From the NCBI GenBank assembly GCA_030141605.1, contig JAQGDQ010000996.1, positions 1-64,000 on the forward strand: a DNA stretch of 64,000 bases, in the 5' to 3' direction. The position numbers and the translations under genes were made by a program. Of this stretch, positions 24,201-36,000 are shown piece after piece. Position 1 is the first letter of the stretch. Every line of letters starts with the position of its first letter. This DNA comes from Tubiluchus corallicola (taxonomy: Eukaryota; Priapulida; Priapulimorpha; Priapulimorphida; Tubiluchidae). Below the pieces are notes generated by a model. It did not search any database. It saw nothing but the letters and a program-made list of their open reading frames with translations, and was not told the origin of the DNA.

Positions 24201-27200
24201 ACGGGCCAGAAATTATACGTTGCAAAGGGTATGTATTATGAACGCAGATTGGGTTTCTGACTCTAAAGCGAGTTTGGTAATAGAGGTACAGTCGGAAGAA
24301 GTTAATTCATTACTCACACATTGTAATTATCGTAGACTTAATAAAGTATGCAAAATTCTACCTATAAGAGTATATAGGAGCGATATCTGAGCGTCCCGTG
24401 CGAAGAAGGATGTTATTATGCGGCGACCTGTTGCAAGGTTACATATTTGGCAAAGTACAGTATGTAAACGCTTCAACTTAATTAATACTATATGACAGTT
24501 AAACATGGGGCAGTCAGCTCACTCGTATGACTACAGAATAACTCAAGCATACAATAATGATTCAAGTTCATTCAACAGACTAAAATCTACTTTAGCAGCT
24601 GTACTTGCAGAGTGGTTGTGACTAAACAATTGACTTTAACTTTCACTGTGACTTTGACTAAAAAGAGGTGAATCTAGGAAACGGGATTTAAATTTCAATT
24701 GCGTATCATAAAAAATAGTAATAAAACCAAAACTACCATTTTTCATTTGTCGTCTGATGCAGAATTGTATATTTCTTGTTTTGTTTTATTTTGCTTTGCT
24801 GAATTTATAATTTCTTTTTACTTTACATTTATGCATGTTTTTGTTTTGATAATTTTCTTTAGATTTGCTACATGTATAATGTAAAACTATATACTCATTT
24901 GCCAACCCAACAAATTTTACTAATAATAAGGGTGGCTGATTTAAATAACTATTTAGTCTTTCGCCACCCCTCTCTTGAATTGTATTTTTTAATTTAGTAA
25001 TAACTTTGAGTGTGATATGTGCAAAAGGGAAAATCAAATGAATCTGAATCTGTGGTTACTGAAAAATGTCGTGAAATAGTGCACTGGTTTTGTTAATTGA
25101 ATTTTCTTAACAATAGTTTCAGTGGGAATAATTCTGGATCACGTGTAAATGGTTCTAAACTACTGCAGGTTTTATTATCCGTGGCCTACTATTAATAGCG
25201 TCATACGTACGACAATAGACTAAGACTGAATTCGTCTTTTTTCTGCAAATTTAAGGTCAAAAATTGATTGGAAACAGGGAAAAAACGTGACAGTGAAGTT
25301 GATGAAGAAGAAACAAAAACACAAATCAAAGGCTCAGACGCGATTTGTAACGAAGAGTGTACCTCAAGATTCGTTTTTCAACTTTTTTGAGCCGCCCGCT
25401 GGTGAGTGGATTTAGCAAGTGTTTCTACGTCTGATTATTTCGTAGGGGAAATTTCGATTACTTCTAATTGCACTTTTAGTTTGGGAATCGACGTTTACAG
25501 GAAAGGCTAAGCGTTTTGAGGAGTTTTGTTTATTTCAGTATCACAAGAGATATTAGAAGGATTTAGTAATAAACGTGTGATAGGTAGCTTGTGTAATTAG
25601 TTAAATCGCTTATAACGTGTGGGCGTTTTGAACACCCATTCTTCCACCAATGACATCATTCATCGACTGAAGAAAAGCAGCGCACTGGCAATTTGACTTA
25701 TTTTACTTTATTTCACAATCATTTAAAAACATACATTATAAAATAAATGATAAAATAGTAAAACACGAATGTGGGAAGAGACGTAAAGAGACAAGCTACT
25801 TACATGTGCCTGTCATACAGAAACCATTTATCAAAATTCAAAAACCACATTAAGAATTCAATTAGAATTAGCTTAAGCAATATGCGCTTTCGAAAAGCCA
25901 CGATGCCACTTTATGAAAACTCACAATCTCCTCTAGTCGTGTCAGTTTTCAAGTGAATGACAGACACCACAGCGGTAGTATAAATTAACTTTATGTTTTA
26001 CTGACAGTCTTTTGCTAATTTCTTAGTTGTATTTTTCTAAGTTTACGTGATAATAATAAAATGAATCCTACGTGCTGTGTTACTTGTCCTTCCCTTTAAG
26101 GTTTATATGTTTGCAGTTAGAATATATTAATTTTATTCACTTGTAAATTGTAAGAAACGTAGGAAGTTAAATCTAATTCCAGCAAAACTATGTCTGTTTC
26201 TCATTATCTGTGATTCTCAAACTAGGTGCTGCTATAGCATCATTGGATTCCACTTGTGTGGGACGATTCGTGTAAAAAAATGTGGATCACAATTTATCAG
26301 CTGTTTTCTTAATATCGTAACTATAAGTCTTGTTGAACAGTATCTGCGTCGTTGCTACTCTCCTTCTGATATGCAGTAAAATATATATAACTCGAACACC
26401 TCCGGACTCGAAAATTATGCGAAAGTTCGAGTTAGACAACGTTTTCGTAAGAAAACAAGATCGAGTCACTCATCAACGTCGTACAATACACTACTAACAC
26501 TACAAGCTGTGGAAATGACAGACTGAGTATTTTAATAATAATAATAATAAAATGACTAGTCCACCTCTATTGTAGTCTGAGTATCACGGTTAGTAAAATT
26601 CTGCAGCAATAATATTGTGATCTAGTTATTAAACTGCATTCGTTAAGCCATGTTGTGTTCAGCATGCAAAATCTTGGCAATTTAGCAGTTAAAATCGTAA
26701 TGTGGTGCGCGCTTTCGTGTAAGGCTTCTTGCTTGGGATACTGTTCTAGATAGGCGGGGTAATTCCATTCAGATTTTTAAGAAATTTATTGGGAATTCGG
26801 TTCGAGTTACGCGATAATTTGAGTTACAGATTTCAAGTTGCGCGATGTTTATTAAAAACAAAAAGGAGAGGGAAAATCCGTTCCACGAGATCTGTTCGAG
26901 ATACGGAAGAATTCGAGTCATACATAGTTTACTGTATTTTAAATTTTTGTGGATATGCAATCTGCGTTTAATTTATTTCAAGCGCAAGCAACTCGATAAG
27001 ACGGGCACTCTAAAGGTAAATTCACATGGCATTTTAAAGAGATCGAGAGTCACTCACTTAAATTATTGCATGTTAAAAAACACAAACATGTGAATTGACT
27101 GCTATTAGCTATTCTGTTACAAGTCAACCGCAGGATAATATTATCCGGAGGTCGGTATTTTTCAAGCCGGAGCGTGGCACACGTGTCCTGCATCACTTAT

Positions 27201-27408
27201 GCCCTCTATGTGACAAATGTATGCTTCGTTTTTAGTTCCAGACGCAGAAGACGCCGTAATTGACGAAGAAACGGAGTCGGTCCTGGCTGCCGATTTCGAG
27301 ATCGGCCATTTCATCAGGGAGAGAATCGTGCCGAGAGCCGTTCTGTATTTCACCGGAGAGGCTGTGGAAGATGATGAAGATTATGATGAAGAAGGAGAAG
27401 AGGAAGAG
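15239..27408 (+). CDS. NAP1L1: Nucleosome assembly protein 1-like histone chaperone (terminal exon uncertain)
   Basis: Eight coding exons: 15,239-15,465; 17,757-17,898; 19,331-19,408; 20,622-20,697; 22,675-22,823; 24,089-24,228; 25,256-25,401; 27,236-27,408. All have GT/AG borders and matching phases, totalling 377 codons. The product is a NAP-domain chaperone that binds H2A-H2B and shuttles histones for nucleosome assembly. Signatures include [18 protein letters not shown] (dimerisation helix), [103 protein letters not shown] and an acidic tail ([14 protein letters not shown]). Exon 4 supplies a lysine/acid-rich linker. The start ATG at 15,239 gives MADN followed by an acidic N-terminus typical of the family. 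It could be the orthologue of NAP1L1 or NAP1L4, since one invertebrate gene often stands for both. Confidence 0.93.
15551..16281. mobile_element. hAT-like element in NAP1 intron 1
   Basis: Left end TAGGGATGTTAA and right end TTACCATCCCTG form a short inverted repeat; inside, ACGATAACGATA-type blocks at the left mirror TATCG-rich blocks at the right. No transposase is seen and the flanks show no clear duplication, so class assignment is tentative. Confidence 0.45.
16367..16640. repeat. Partial copy of the TTAA-bounded repeat family
   Basis: Starts TTAAGGGGAAGAAAAGGCAA and aligns with 20,814-21,130 through blocks such as AAAATGTCACTGACTC, TTTAATCTTATTGACAA and CTTTTGCTTAGTCA. The end part also matches 48,955-49,015. 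The right terminus is missing. Confidence 0.65.
17192..17505. repeat. 31-bp minisatellite, ten copies, NAP1 intron 1
   Basis: Tandem units of GATCCAGTGTACGCCCTCCA plus CAACTGATGTG. Because 31 is not a multiple of three, the minus strand reads through the array in all three frames with a similar repeating peptide; these frames are artefacts of the repeat. Confidence 0.95.
18333..18650. repeat. Interspersed repeat, copy of 5,061-5,385
   Basis: Full-length alignment with the copy in the RSRC2 intron, in the same orientation relative to the plus strand. Lies in NAP1 intron 2. Confidence 0.75.
20090..20235. repeat. Interspersed repeat, copy of 4,848-5,010
   Basis: Shares ordered blocks including GGCATAGCAGT, TTCTGCCT and an ACAATAGACAT-like end with the copy in the RSRC2 intron. 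Lies in NAP1 intron 3. Confidence 0.55.
20814..21130. repeat. Partial copy of the TTAA-bounded repeat family
   Basis: Begins AAAGGGGAGGAAAAGGCAAT and matches 16,367-16,640 throughout, with small indels. Lies in NAP1 intron 4, between the exons at 20,622-20,697 and 22,675-22,823. Confidence 0.65.
22122..22526. mobile_element. TA-flanked inverted-repeat element with a nested second element
   Basis: Left CACTCATATTTCGGTTTGTC and right (inverted) CACTCATATCTCGGTTTGTC differ at one base and are flanked by TA on both sides, as for Tc1/mariner or pogo-type insertions. A CAGTAGGCGCCG end of another family starts at 22,203 inside it, preceded by TA, so one element has inserted in the other. No transposase is encoded. 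Confidence 0.65.
22853..23316. mobile_element. Pogo-like MITE (CAGTCAAC family), copy 1
   Basis: Begins CAGTCAACCTCGGATATAAG and ends with the inverted counterpart CTTATACCCGAAGTTGACTG. A second copy at 31,533-31,980 shows the flanking TA. It starts only 29 bases after the donor of the NAP1 exon ending at 22,823. Short frames inside it are not genes. Confidence 0.75.
23945..24088. repeat. 29-bp tandem repeat ending in the NAP1 exon 6 splice acceptor
   Basis: Five units of TTTATCGTTTTGCATTTGCA plus GTTTACATG run directly into the acceptor at 24,088. The last unit is altered to TTTGCATTTACTATTTGCAG and is the real 3' splice site. Upstream units each hold a similar TTTGCATTTGCAG. Confidence 0.9.
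25540..26099. repeat. Right part of the TTAA-bounded repeat family
   Basis: Aligns with 49,640-50,371 through GAACACCCATT, GAAGAAAAGCAGCGCACTG-like, GAAAAGCCACGATGC and TTTTCAAGTGAATG blocks and ends GTCCTTCCCTTTAA. Lies in NAP1 intron 7. Confidence 0.6.
26374..26934. mobile_element. Pogo-like MITE (CAGTAAA family)
   Basis: Left end CAGTAAAATATATATAACTC and inverted right end CAGTAAACTATGTATGACTC continue into CGAA blocks on both sides. The right flank is TA and the left flank TG, consistent with a decayed TA duplication. Internal TTCGAGTTA-type motifs repeat. No transposase. Confidence 0.65.
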
Positions 27409-28199
27409 GTAATTAGATGTTGATGCTGTATTATCACTTCATGTTGTTTCTTTCATAAATGGTCATTTAAACGTCATAATTTACATTTAACGATGTTGTT
27501 AATGAAAGGAGCCTTTCTGATATTTGGCACTAATTTATGAAGCTGTTTCGTCAGGGTGCATTTATCCCGAAAATGTGTAAAATTTCTCGAAACGTTTTTG
27601 TTGACAAATTACGGCTTGTAAAACTTTGCTTGTGGAATATGGGAGAAGTTGCGGTTGCTGTTTTGCAGCCATTTTCGTTGAATCTTTAGTTGCCGTTGGC
27701 ATAATTTACTCATCATGTGTGCCTTTTACCCCAAAGCATCTCCTCCACCTGCTTGTTTTTGCATTTGTGTGGGTCAATGATCTCTGTATTTCTAAATTTT
27801 TAAATGCTTTAAGAATCTTGAGAGTTTGTGAATGTCAAACTGTGATATTACCCAAGATTCGACTGGCGTTGCGTCGTCCTTTAACATGTCCCAACAGCCC
27901 AAATAAGGGAAACTGCGGTGTGATCACACGCACAAACTGCAGTCAGTGCCAGAATTTCGACGCGAATCCCCCAAATCCATTTATTCACGTCAATGCCAGT
28001 TTACCGCAAATCTACTTAGATTCGCACAGGTTTTACCTGAATTTAAAAAAAATAAAGAAATACTGGTACTAACCTGACTTTTTTGCTCTTTACTAATACA
28101 CACACTGCCTTTACTAATACACACGTTTCAAACTACACTCCAAGTATCATAAAGTTGCCAACGAGGTAGTGAACATGAAAACTATCAGATGGCACAGAG

Positions 28200-28241
28200 G
28201 AAGACGAATCAGAAAATGTTGAATATAAGATTATTGATTGA
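28200..28241 (+). CDS. Candidate terminal exon of the NAP1-like gene
   Basis: After CACAG/AG the frame that continues phase 0 from the exon ending at 27,408 reads EDESENVEYKIID and stops with TGA. AATAAA follows at 28,249-28,254. An acidic tail is expected here, but the acceptor lacks a good pyrimidine tract, so this is only the best candidate. Without splicing, exon 8 would end after four more residues (VIRC) at a TGA. Confidence 0.3.
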   Translation, partial: EDESENVEYKIID

Positions 28242-28254
28242 ATTCTATAATAAA

Positions 28255-30091
28255 TCACTTTAAAGATTGAAGCTCGAAATGATTATAATTTCATTACTTA
28301 ACAATTGAACCACGGTCCTCTGGATTCTTTGAAAAAACTGGAATTCTGGCAGAATAATTGCAAATTCTGTGTTTTCTTTATAAGAACATCAATACGTAGG
28401 CATATACCGTAATGCTTTTTTGGAAGAATTGGCAGCTGTAAGAAAATAATTTATTGGATACCAAACTACCAAAATCTGATTAATATAATGTAACAATAGA
28501 TATCTCTGTACGATTTTCAAGGTGAGAAGTGAAGAAAAACGATCAGATTATTTCCCAAGCCACAAGAATGTAAACAGCAGTAGACTTTTGAAAATGTGAT
28601 TAAATGTTGACAATTTATAAGTCCGGGCACAGCTAAACGATCGACCATCACGTTGCTCGACTGCCATGAATAGTGTAGACAGAATTTAGTAACGATCCAG
28701 GATTTTGTAATAAGAACCGCAAAAAGAACTGTCGATGCCGTCAATATTCATAGCTAAGTGCGTTCTACCAAACAATTTAATTTCTTTGATTATCGATCGT
28801 TTAGTTCTGTCTGGATATGTTCGTTGTTGGTTGTTCTGTTTGCTGCATGTGGATAAATGTCACACACTGTATGTTTATATTGCTAGAGCGATACTTATTT
28901 CTGTATTTAGTGTAAAATCGGTTACATTTTGCTGCTGAGCTTTTAGAACAGTGCAGACTGCTTGGGGTAAGAAGTTACAGTACGTGGAAGTTGGTGGGTA
29001 GTAGAATTTGGCAACACTAGTTCTCAGTTGGCACGTTATAGAAGTTTATCTAAGTTTATCTAAAGTTGTGAATTGTATAAATACTAAATAATCGACTTTA
29101 TTTTGCTACCCTGGACATCGGAGGTGTTCTGCACGAGTTTTGTGATAAGGTTCACGCGTTTTCAGCGTGCGCCATATTTTTTAATGTCATATGTATTGCA
29201 ATTGTTCAGTACGTTATTAAGTAGTATGCCATATTCGGTCATTTCAATTGATCATGATGAAATGTTTTGTCACTGTTTTCATTCTCAAGTTTTTCTGCAG
29301 CTCTATGCTGTCGAGTCGTTTCTACGTCTCAGTGAAATGCAAAATACGCTCAACAGTGAAAATTGTTGAGTGGCCTAGACTCGACTATTTCCGGATGAGC
29401 GCTGTGTTTATCTGTCTAAAGCTTTAAAAATACTTGGGTTTCGCCGCGGTTCTCAAATGAATAGATGTAATGATCCTGAAATAAAAGATTGAGACGCTCA
29501 GCACTGTTTGTTTTTGTCAAATGTCTCTTGTTAAATAGTGAAACACGAAACTGTTAAACATTTGGAATGAGATGAACAGTTGAGTCATCACAGTGTGTAC
29601 TTAAGAGCAATACCAGCCAAAGTTAAGCACAACTCAGCCTGATCACTTAATAGACAGGTGGCTGCTTGTGGTTGTTTTCATCTACCCTCCTGCCAATTTA
29701 CGTAGAGGAAGGACATAGGAGCTTGGCTAAGGCACCTCTGCTAGTTCAGTGCCTCAGTCTAGAGGCTTATCCTTCAATGTGGCCCTGCCTTACCACATTT
29801 ACCTACATTTTCAGCATAACAGTGGTGAATTCTGGCTTGCCATTTAGCAAGCCCTTTAGGAGGTGAACAGTCAGAATGAGCACGGCAAATAAAAATGCCC
29901 AGAGCAGGTATTCAACTCCGGCTCTCGCAGCTTAACTCCGATCGCGTAGCATGCACGCGTGACCACTTAGCTCTCCATCCCATTTCAAAATATATTGTTC
30001 ATTCAGTACTACTCTCAGCAAATTAGACAGTAATCAGACTATAACTAAAGTTAATTCTAGTTAAAAATCACATTTCTTCAACAATAAATTG
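28255..30091. other. Tail-to-tail intergenic region between NAP1-like and LRRC47
   Basis: Mostly unique AT-rich sequence. A possible tRNA-derived SINE lies near 29,570-29,990: read on the minus strand, AGAGCTAAGTGGTCACGC resembles a pol III A box and GAGTTGAATACC a weak B box. No other feature is supported. Confidence 0.35.
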
Positions 30092-33000
30092 TCAATAATC
30101 TCGGATAATTTTCAAGTTATCGAGCTGTAGGTCAGTTCTGGATGGATACACGACTTTGAGGTGTTCATTTGAGTCGATAACTCGAACCTGTTCGATGACA
30201 ATTGTCCCCATCTGTTGGCAGGATTCAGAAGGTTCGTCGTTTGCTTCTACGTCTGACCAGACTTCGTTATTGAGCATCTCCAATACAAGCGACTCCATAA
30301 CTTTCTTGCATATTTGCATATCTTTCGTGCTAGTAACTTCGACAAAAATATCTTTGGTACTTCGCGAAATCTGAAAACACTAGAATGTTAATCTGTTACT
30401 CGATTTAGACTGTTTTTTTTACTCTCTAATCTATAATCAACTCTTTCACACAACTGAAAATGTTTAAGTCAAATTTATGAAGTTCTGAAATTGAATGATT
30501 CATTAACTCCTTCAGGACCCTATGCATTGCTGCATTTTGCGTGGGTTCAAGAAAAAACTGCTCTCACTAAGCAATGATTACATTATATTTGATAATTTTT
30601 GTAGGTTTCCATTCCTCGCGCAATGGATTTTCATTCAAAATTATACACAAAATGCATTTGCTTACCTTATACAAACTAAAAATCGACTTTTGACTAAAAA
30701 ATTGAAAAACGCTTTCAGTAACTGCAGTGTTTGCACTGTAACAATGTACAGTATCACTTTTGTGAAATTAGCTAATGCAGAAAATTTCAACTATCTAGAC
30801 ATAACACTCTGATAAACTTTGGCTTCAAGTCTACCTTATTTAAGGAGAAATTCCTGTTAAAAAATAAAATGACCTTAATTTCTCCTAAGCTGATGGGTTG
30901 ACTTTTCCTGGAACTCAACTTTCCTCCTTTAACTCCTGCACAGCAGACAGTTCTCTTAGGCTGCTGCAAACAGTCGATCAATGAAATAGTGTGTACGATT
31001 ACGTGTACACCAGACTAAGCTACTCAATAGGCCAAGTTATGGTGCCTGAAAAGGGTGAGTTTTTCTTAATTTTATCGAATTAAATCGCTTATAAATGTTT
31101 AAACAAACACAATGACTGGATAACCGAGGTTCTGAATAGTATCTAATTTGTAATCATTTAGTTATGCCTGTGCTCATACAGTAGCAGAAAAGTCATAGGT
31201 CTTACAAGGTATATTTTGAATGGTATGGTCCTGAAGGAGTTAAAACAAAAGTTTGCATTAATCTACTCAGAGAACATACTTTTGTGACGTCAGAGTTGAC
31301 CAGCGGTGGAAGAGAAATGACTCGTTCTTCATCGTCCACCATGAAGGCAAATTCATTTTTACCTTGCAGCAAATACAGATACCTGTGTGCAGAAATGAAG
31401 TGTTACTTGTGCAAAGAAAAAAAGGTCAGCAGAATATCAATGCTGTACTAAAATTATTGTTTGACAAATGGCATCGTATTCACTCACTAGACCGGCGACC
31501 ACTCTTCTGGAGGTAAAGAAATAAATTGAATACAGTCAACCTCGTATATAAGAGACACCTCGGGACCGGAAAAAACTGTCCCTTATAGCTAAAGTTGAGT
31601 CAGACCGAGAGTGTATCTAGACCCGTATTTTTCTGTACTTTTACCTACATTTTTATGATTTATTGCTACACATTCAATGCAAACGGTATGTCGGAAGCTC
31701 CATCAGTGGTGCGAGATGTATGTGACCGCGGAAATTGAGCTGTTTGAAGCCGAGTTTGCAAAAAAATGAGGTTAAAAATCGATAAATTTCGCTTTGATCA
31801 TAGGGTCCTTTTATGCGAGGTAATTTACCCGGGTTTCTATTACGCAGGACCTGAAGATATCGTCCCTTATAAGCAAGTACCTTATATACGAAGATTTTTA
31901 CATAGGAAAAACGTTACGAAAAATCAAGACCGGTGTTGGTGGTCCCTTATAAGCGAGTACCTTATACCCGAGGTTGACTATATTCAATATTTAAATATTT
32001 AATTAAATAAATATTAATATATTGGGTAATTACTATTTGCACAATACATACACTGCTTACAAACATGTAAATACATGCATATGTACCACAGTAAAACATA
32101 TACTACGTTACTAACAACACAATGATAAAAGTTAATTTAAACTAAAGACAAAAATATCAAACTTTGATGTGTAGACTCGATGGTATAACATAAACGTACA
32201 TACATTCAAGGTAGTTACATCCACCTATTTAATTTACATAAATGATCTTAGTCATGTAGTTCATTTTCAAATTTATAATAATTACCTACTGGTACTAAAA
32301 CAGTTTAAGACAAAATTACAAGCAATTTTAAGAGTTTCTGAATCGTTTGAGTCTAATAATTTTTGTTTGACATCATGTGATAATTAACAAAGTTTGCACA
32401 TATAGAACTATTTTCTGTATAAAGGGTGCTTCTTAGCTGTTCAGAACCCCAGTGGAGTTGGTTGCTTGAAACTAGAGATACCGATACTGGACCACATTAG
32501 TCTTCAGACCCTGTTCCATACAATACACTGTTTTTTTCCCTAAATTATGTAAGCATTGCTCAACTTACAAATCAAGAATCTTCTGTTCTATGCATTACAC
32601 AAAATCTTGGCATGTACCTGCAATCTTCGACTGTTTAAAGGCAGGACTTCTCTTACCTTACCTTAGACCTTAGTCCTTCCTGCGCATTGATGCACATTGG
32701 GCAGACAGCATTTTCCACTGAGTTCTATCGGCGGCTTCGTTCTCTACGTTTTCCCAACGTATGTTGACAGCTCGAAGGTCTTCTTTGAAGGATCTGCGCC
32801 ACGTTGTTTTTGGCCGACCTCTTTTTCGTTTCCCACCAGGTGGTTCCCACTGTACTGCTGTTTTGGCGTAACGACTTTCTGATAGACGGAGAATATGTCC
32901 AGCCAGTTTCATTCTTCTCTCTGTAACTATATCTTGTAACCGCAATGACTGCGCTCGTTGAAGAACTTCTACATTGGTGACATGGTCGCGGTAGGAGATT

Positions 33001-36000
33001 TTTAGTATCTTTCGAAGGCATTTTTGGTGGAAGACGTTCAGTTTCTTTGATAACTCCGCTGTGACTTTCCAGGTTTCGCTGGCATAGAGAGCCGTTGGCA
33101 GCACAATGGCGTTGTACAGACGAAGTTTGATTTTCATGTCAATTTTCTTGCTTGTCCAGATTTTTCCCATCTTCCTAAATACTGCTGTTGCTTTGCCGAT
33201 TCTCCCCCTGATGTCATTTTCTGTACCTCCATTACAGGTCATCACACTGCCCAGATATGAAAAACTGGTAACGTTCTTAACCATTTGGCCTCCCACTGTT
33301 ATATGTACATCATTCTGTTGGTTTGTCCACACTTTCAAAACTTTGGTCTTTTCTTGACTAATTCTCAATCCAATTTTTCCCGCTACTTCTTCCATACTTG
33401 TGGTCAGTTGTTGCAGGCTTTCTTTTGATGTTTCCAGAAGAGCTATATCGTCAGCAAAGTCCAGATCTGCCAATCGTTGTTGTTGTTTCCATTGCATTCC
33501 TAGATCTTTACCATCAACCGCCTTCTTCATGATGAAATCAATCGTCAGTAGGAACAGGAATGGCGACATAATGCAACCCTGCTTAACTCCAGTTTCGATG
33601 GTGAAATACTCGGTGTTTCCCTCTTGTGTTCTTATACAACAGCCGCTGTTTTGGTAAAAGTTCTGGATGGTTGAAATGAATTTCTGTGGGATACCATACA
33701 GAGAAGCAATTTTCCATAGAGACTGCCTGTGAACAGAGTCAAAAGCCTTCTTGAAATCAATAAAATTGATTAATAAGGGCTGTTGGAATTCCATACATTG
33801 CTCAATGATGTTTCTGAGAGTGAATATCTGTTCACAGCATGATCTTCCTTTTCTAAATCCAGCTTGTTGTTCTCTTAGTCTTATATCAACAGCATCTCTC
33901 AACCGATCTAGCAGCACTATACTCAGGACTTTTCCAGGTATTGACATCAGAGTTATTCCTCTCCAATTATTGCAATCTGTCAGGTTCCCTTTTTTAGGCA
34001 ACTTCACGATGACTCCATTTCTCCAATCTTCGGGGACCTTTTGTTGTTCCCAGCAGCTGTTCAGGAGCTTTGTCATTGATCGTGTTATCCCTTTAATACC
34101 GTGTTTCAGGAGCTCAGCTGTTATTTGGTCCTCTCCAGCTGCTTTGTTGTTCTTTAGTTTTTTGATGGCAGTTTCTACTTCCAGTTCACTGATGTTGTCC
34201 AATCTTACATCTAGCTGTTGTTGTCCAATTTCATTCTCAAAATTGAATAATGTTGTTGGGTTTGGCTGGTTGAGAACTTCCTTGAAGTGTTCCACCCATC
34301 ATGCGTTTTGCTGTTCTGTTGTTGTGAGAGTCACACCACTTTTGTTCTTGATTGGCACAGCTGGGGTGCCTCCTGTTCCCGTTAGATCTTTAACAATTCT
34401 GTAGAGAGTCTTGGTATCATTATGGCTGGCTGCTAACTGTGCTTCTTCACCCTTCTTTTCAAACCATTCGTTCTTGTCCCTCCTGCAACGTCTTTTTACT
34501 GCTCTATCTGCCAGTTGGTACTGCACATTGGCTTGACTCCTGCTTTCTGGTGTTTTTGCTTGGTCTCTCATTTGCTTAGTCTTCTTTCTTTCATCAATTA
34601 ATTCCCAAGTTTTTTCTTGTATCCACATTTCTTTTCTGTTACCCCTTCTTCTGCCGATCTGTTCATCTGCAACTGCTGTTACTGCTTCTTTGAATATTTT
34701 CCACTGTTCTTCAATATCGTTGGCTTGTAGTAGTGGTTCAAATTTGTTGCTAAGTGCAAGTTCAAAAAAGGACTTAAGGACTTCTCTACAAGGTAAGTAT
34801 TTGTGATGTGTTAATGAAAACATGGAAATTCTATTTATAATAATGTGCAATATAATTTTTTTGCTATAAACAAACTCACTTGTGAATACCGGAAAACGTG
34901 TTTCGTTTCTTCTCTTTACGCAACGCTTCTGCTTCATCTCTCAGTTTGCAATACAGCTGTTTTGCTGTTACTTGGTGATGTTGAAACAGAGGCAAAATCT
35001 ACAAAAGAATTGAACAAACGCTATACACAAAAATGTAGTAAAACAATAGCAATAACCATACAAAATTATGCAATATAATAGTTAATTCTTTATCCTATAA
35101 GCTTTGTGTCTAATGTAAAATCGATTAACAATTATTAGATACAGAGCAGGATGAAAAATAAAATTATAAAGCAATCACTAGTAAGTTTCATAATACGCAA
35201 TAATTTTAATCAATATCACAGAACATTTTTATTGCATTTACCTGGTTGACTTGCTGTCGAAACTAGACAGAGCTTTTCTGTTAGTTCCGTCTGGGCGATG
35301 TGTGCACCAGAATTGGGCAATTAATACCATATTTTTGTTAAGTGATTATATTATTAATTATTTGCGCCAAATATATCAAAATATTACCATAATAACCATG
35401 TTTTACTGTTTTATAATTTTGTAATTGCAGAGTCTAGATATGCACCGTAAGACTCTAAAAGGTACAAAAAACTGATAGATTTAATTACAGTAGTAGACGC
35501 TTAATAGACTCACTTTGGGACCGACATGTTTTGACCCAATTAACCAATTGAACCTATTAACCGATGGGTGTAGTATTACTGCTATAGAAGTATGAGTCAT
35601 CAGCTTACTATGCACAGCAAAGGCTTTTAATCAAGTTTAGAAACGAAGTAATGCCTAAATTTCTTTGTGCAGTTAGAAATTAGAAAAAAATATTTTAAAA
35701 TATTAATTTATATAAGTGAATTAACAATAAATTAAAAAGTACACTTTTCTAAATCGTACTGCCCTAAAATTTTCAGTTTCTCCTTAACTGTTAGATCTTT
35801 ACGCTTATACTCTATTTTTAAAACTTCTTAACTCTATGCCCTTATTTGATGTATGATGTTTACTCTTGTAAGTCACAAGAAATACCAGCTGATTACTGTA
35901 CCTGCATCTTTGACTATTAACTCATTAAGCCTGAAAGTGTGATTTTCAAATAGAGCATCAAAACGAAACCGCTAGACAAGTGATTAAATGTTTAGCTTCC

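Noticed and set aside
27626-28072. 148-codon plus-strand frame after NAP1 exon 8.
   Set aside because: It lacks an ATG start, matches nothing recognised and does not join NAP1 in phase as an acidic tail.
29570-29990. A tRNA gene on the minus strand.
   Set aside because: The A-box-like motif is present, but the B box is poor and no cloverleaf closes; at best a SINE remnant.
34299-34937. A separate host gene upstream of the RTE reverse transcriptase.
   Set aside because: Its C-terminal part is the RTE linker region, cut from the RT by one stop codon; the N-terminal part overlaps LRRC47 exon 3 in a wrong frame.
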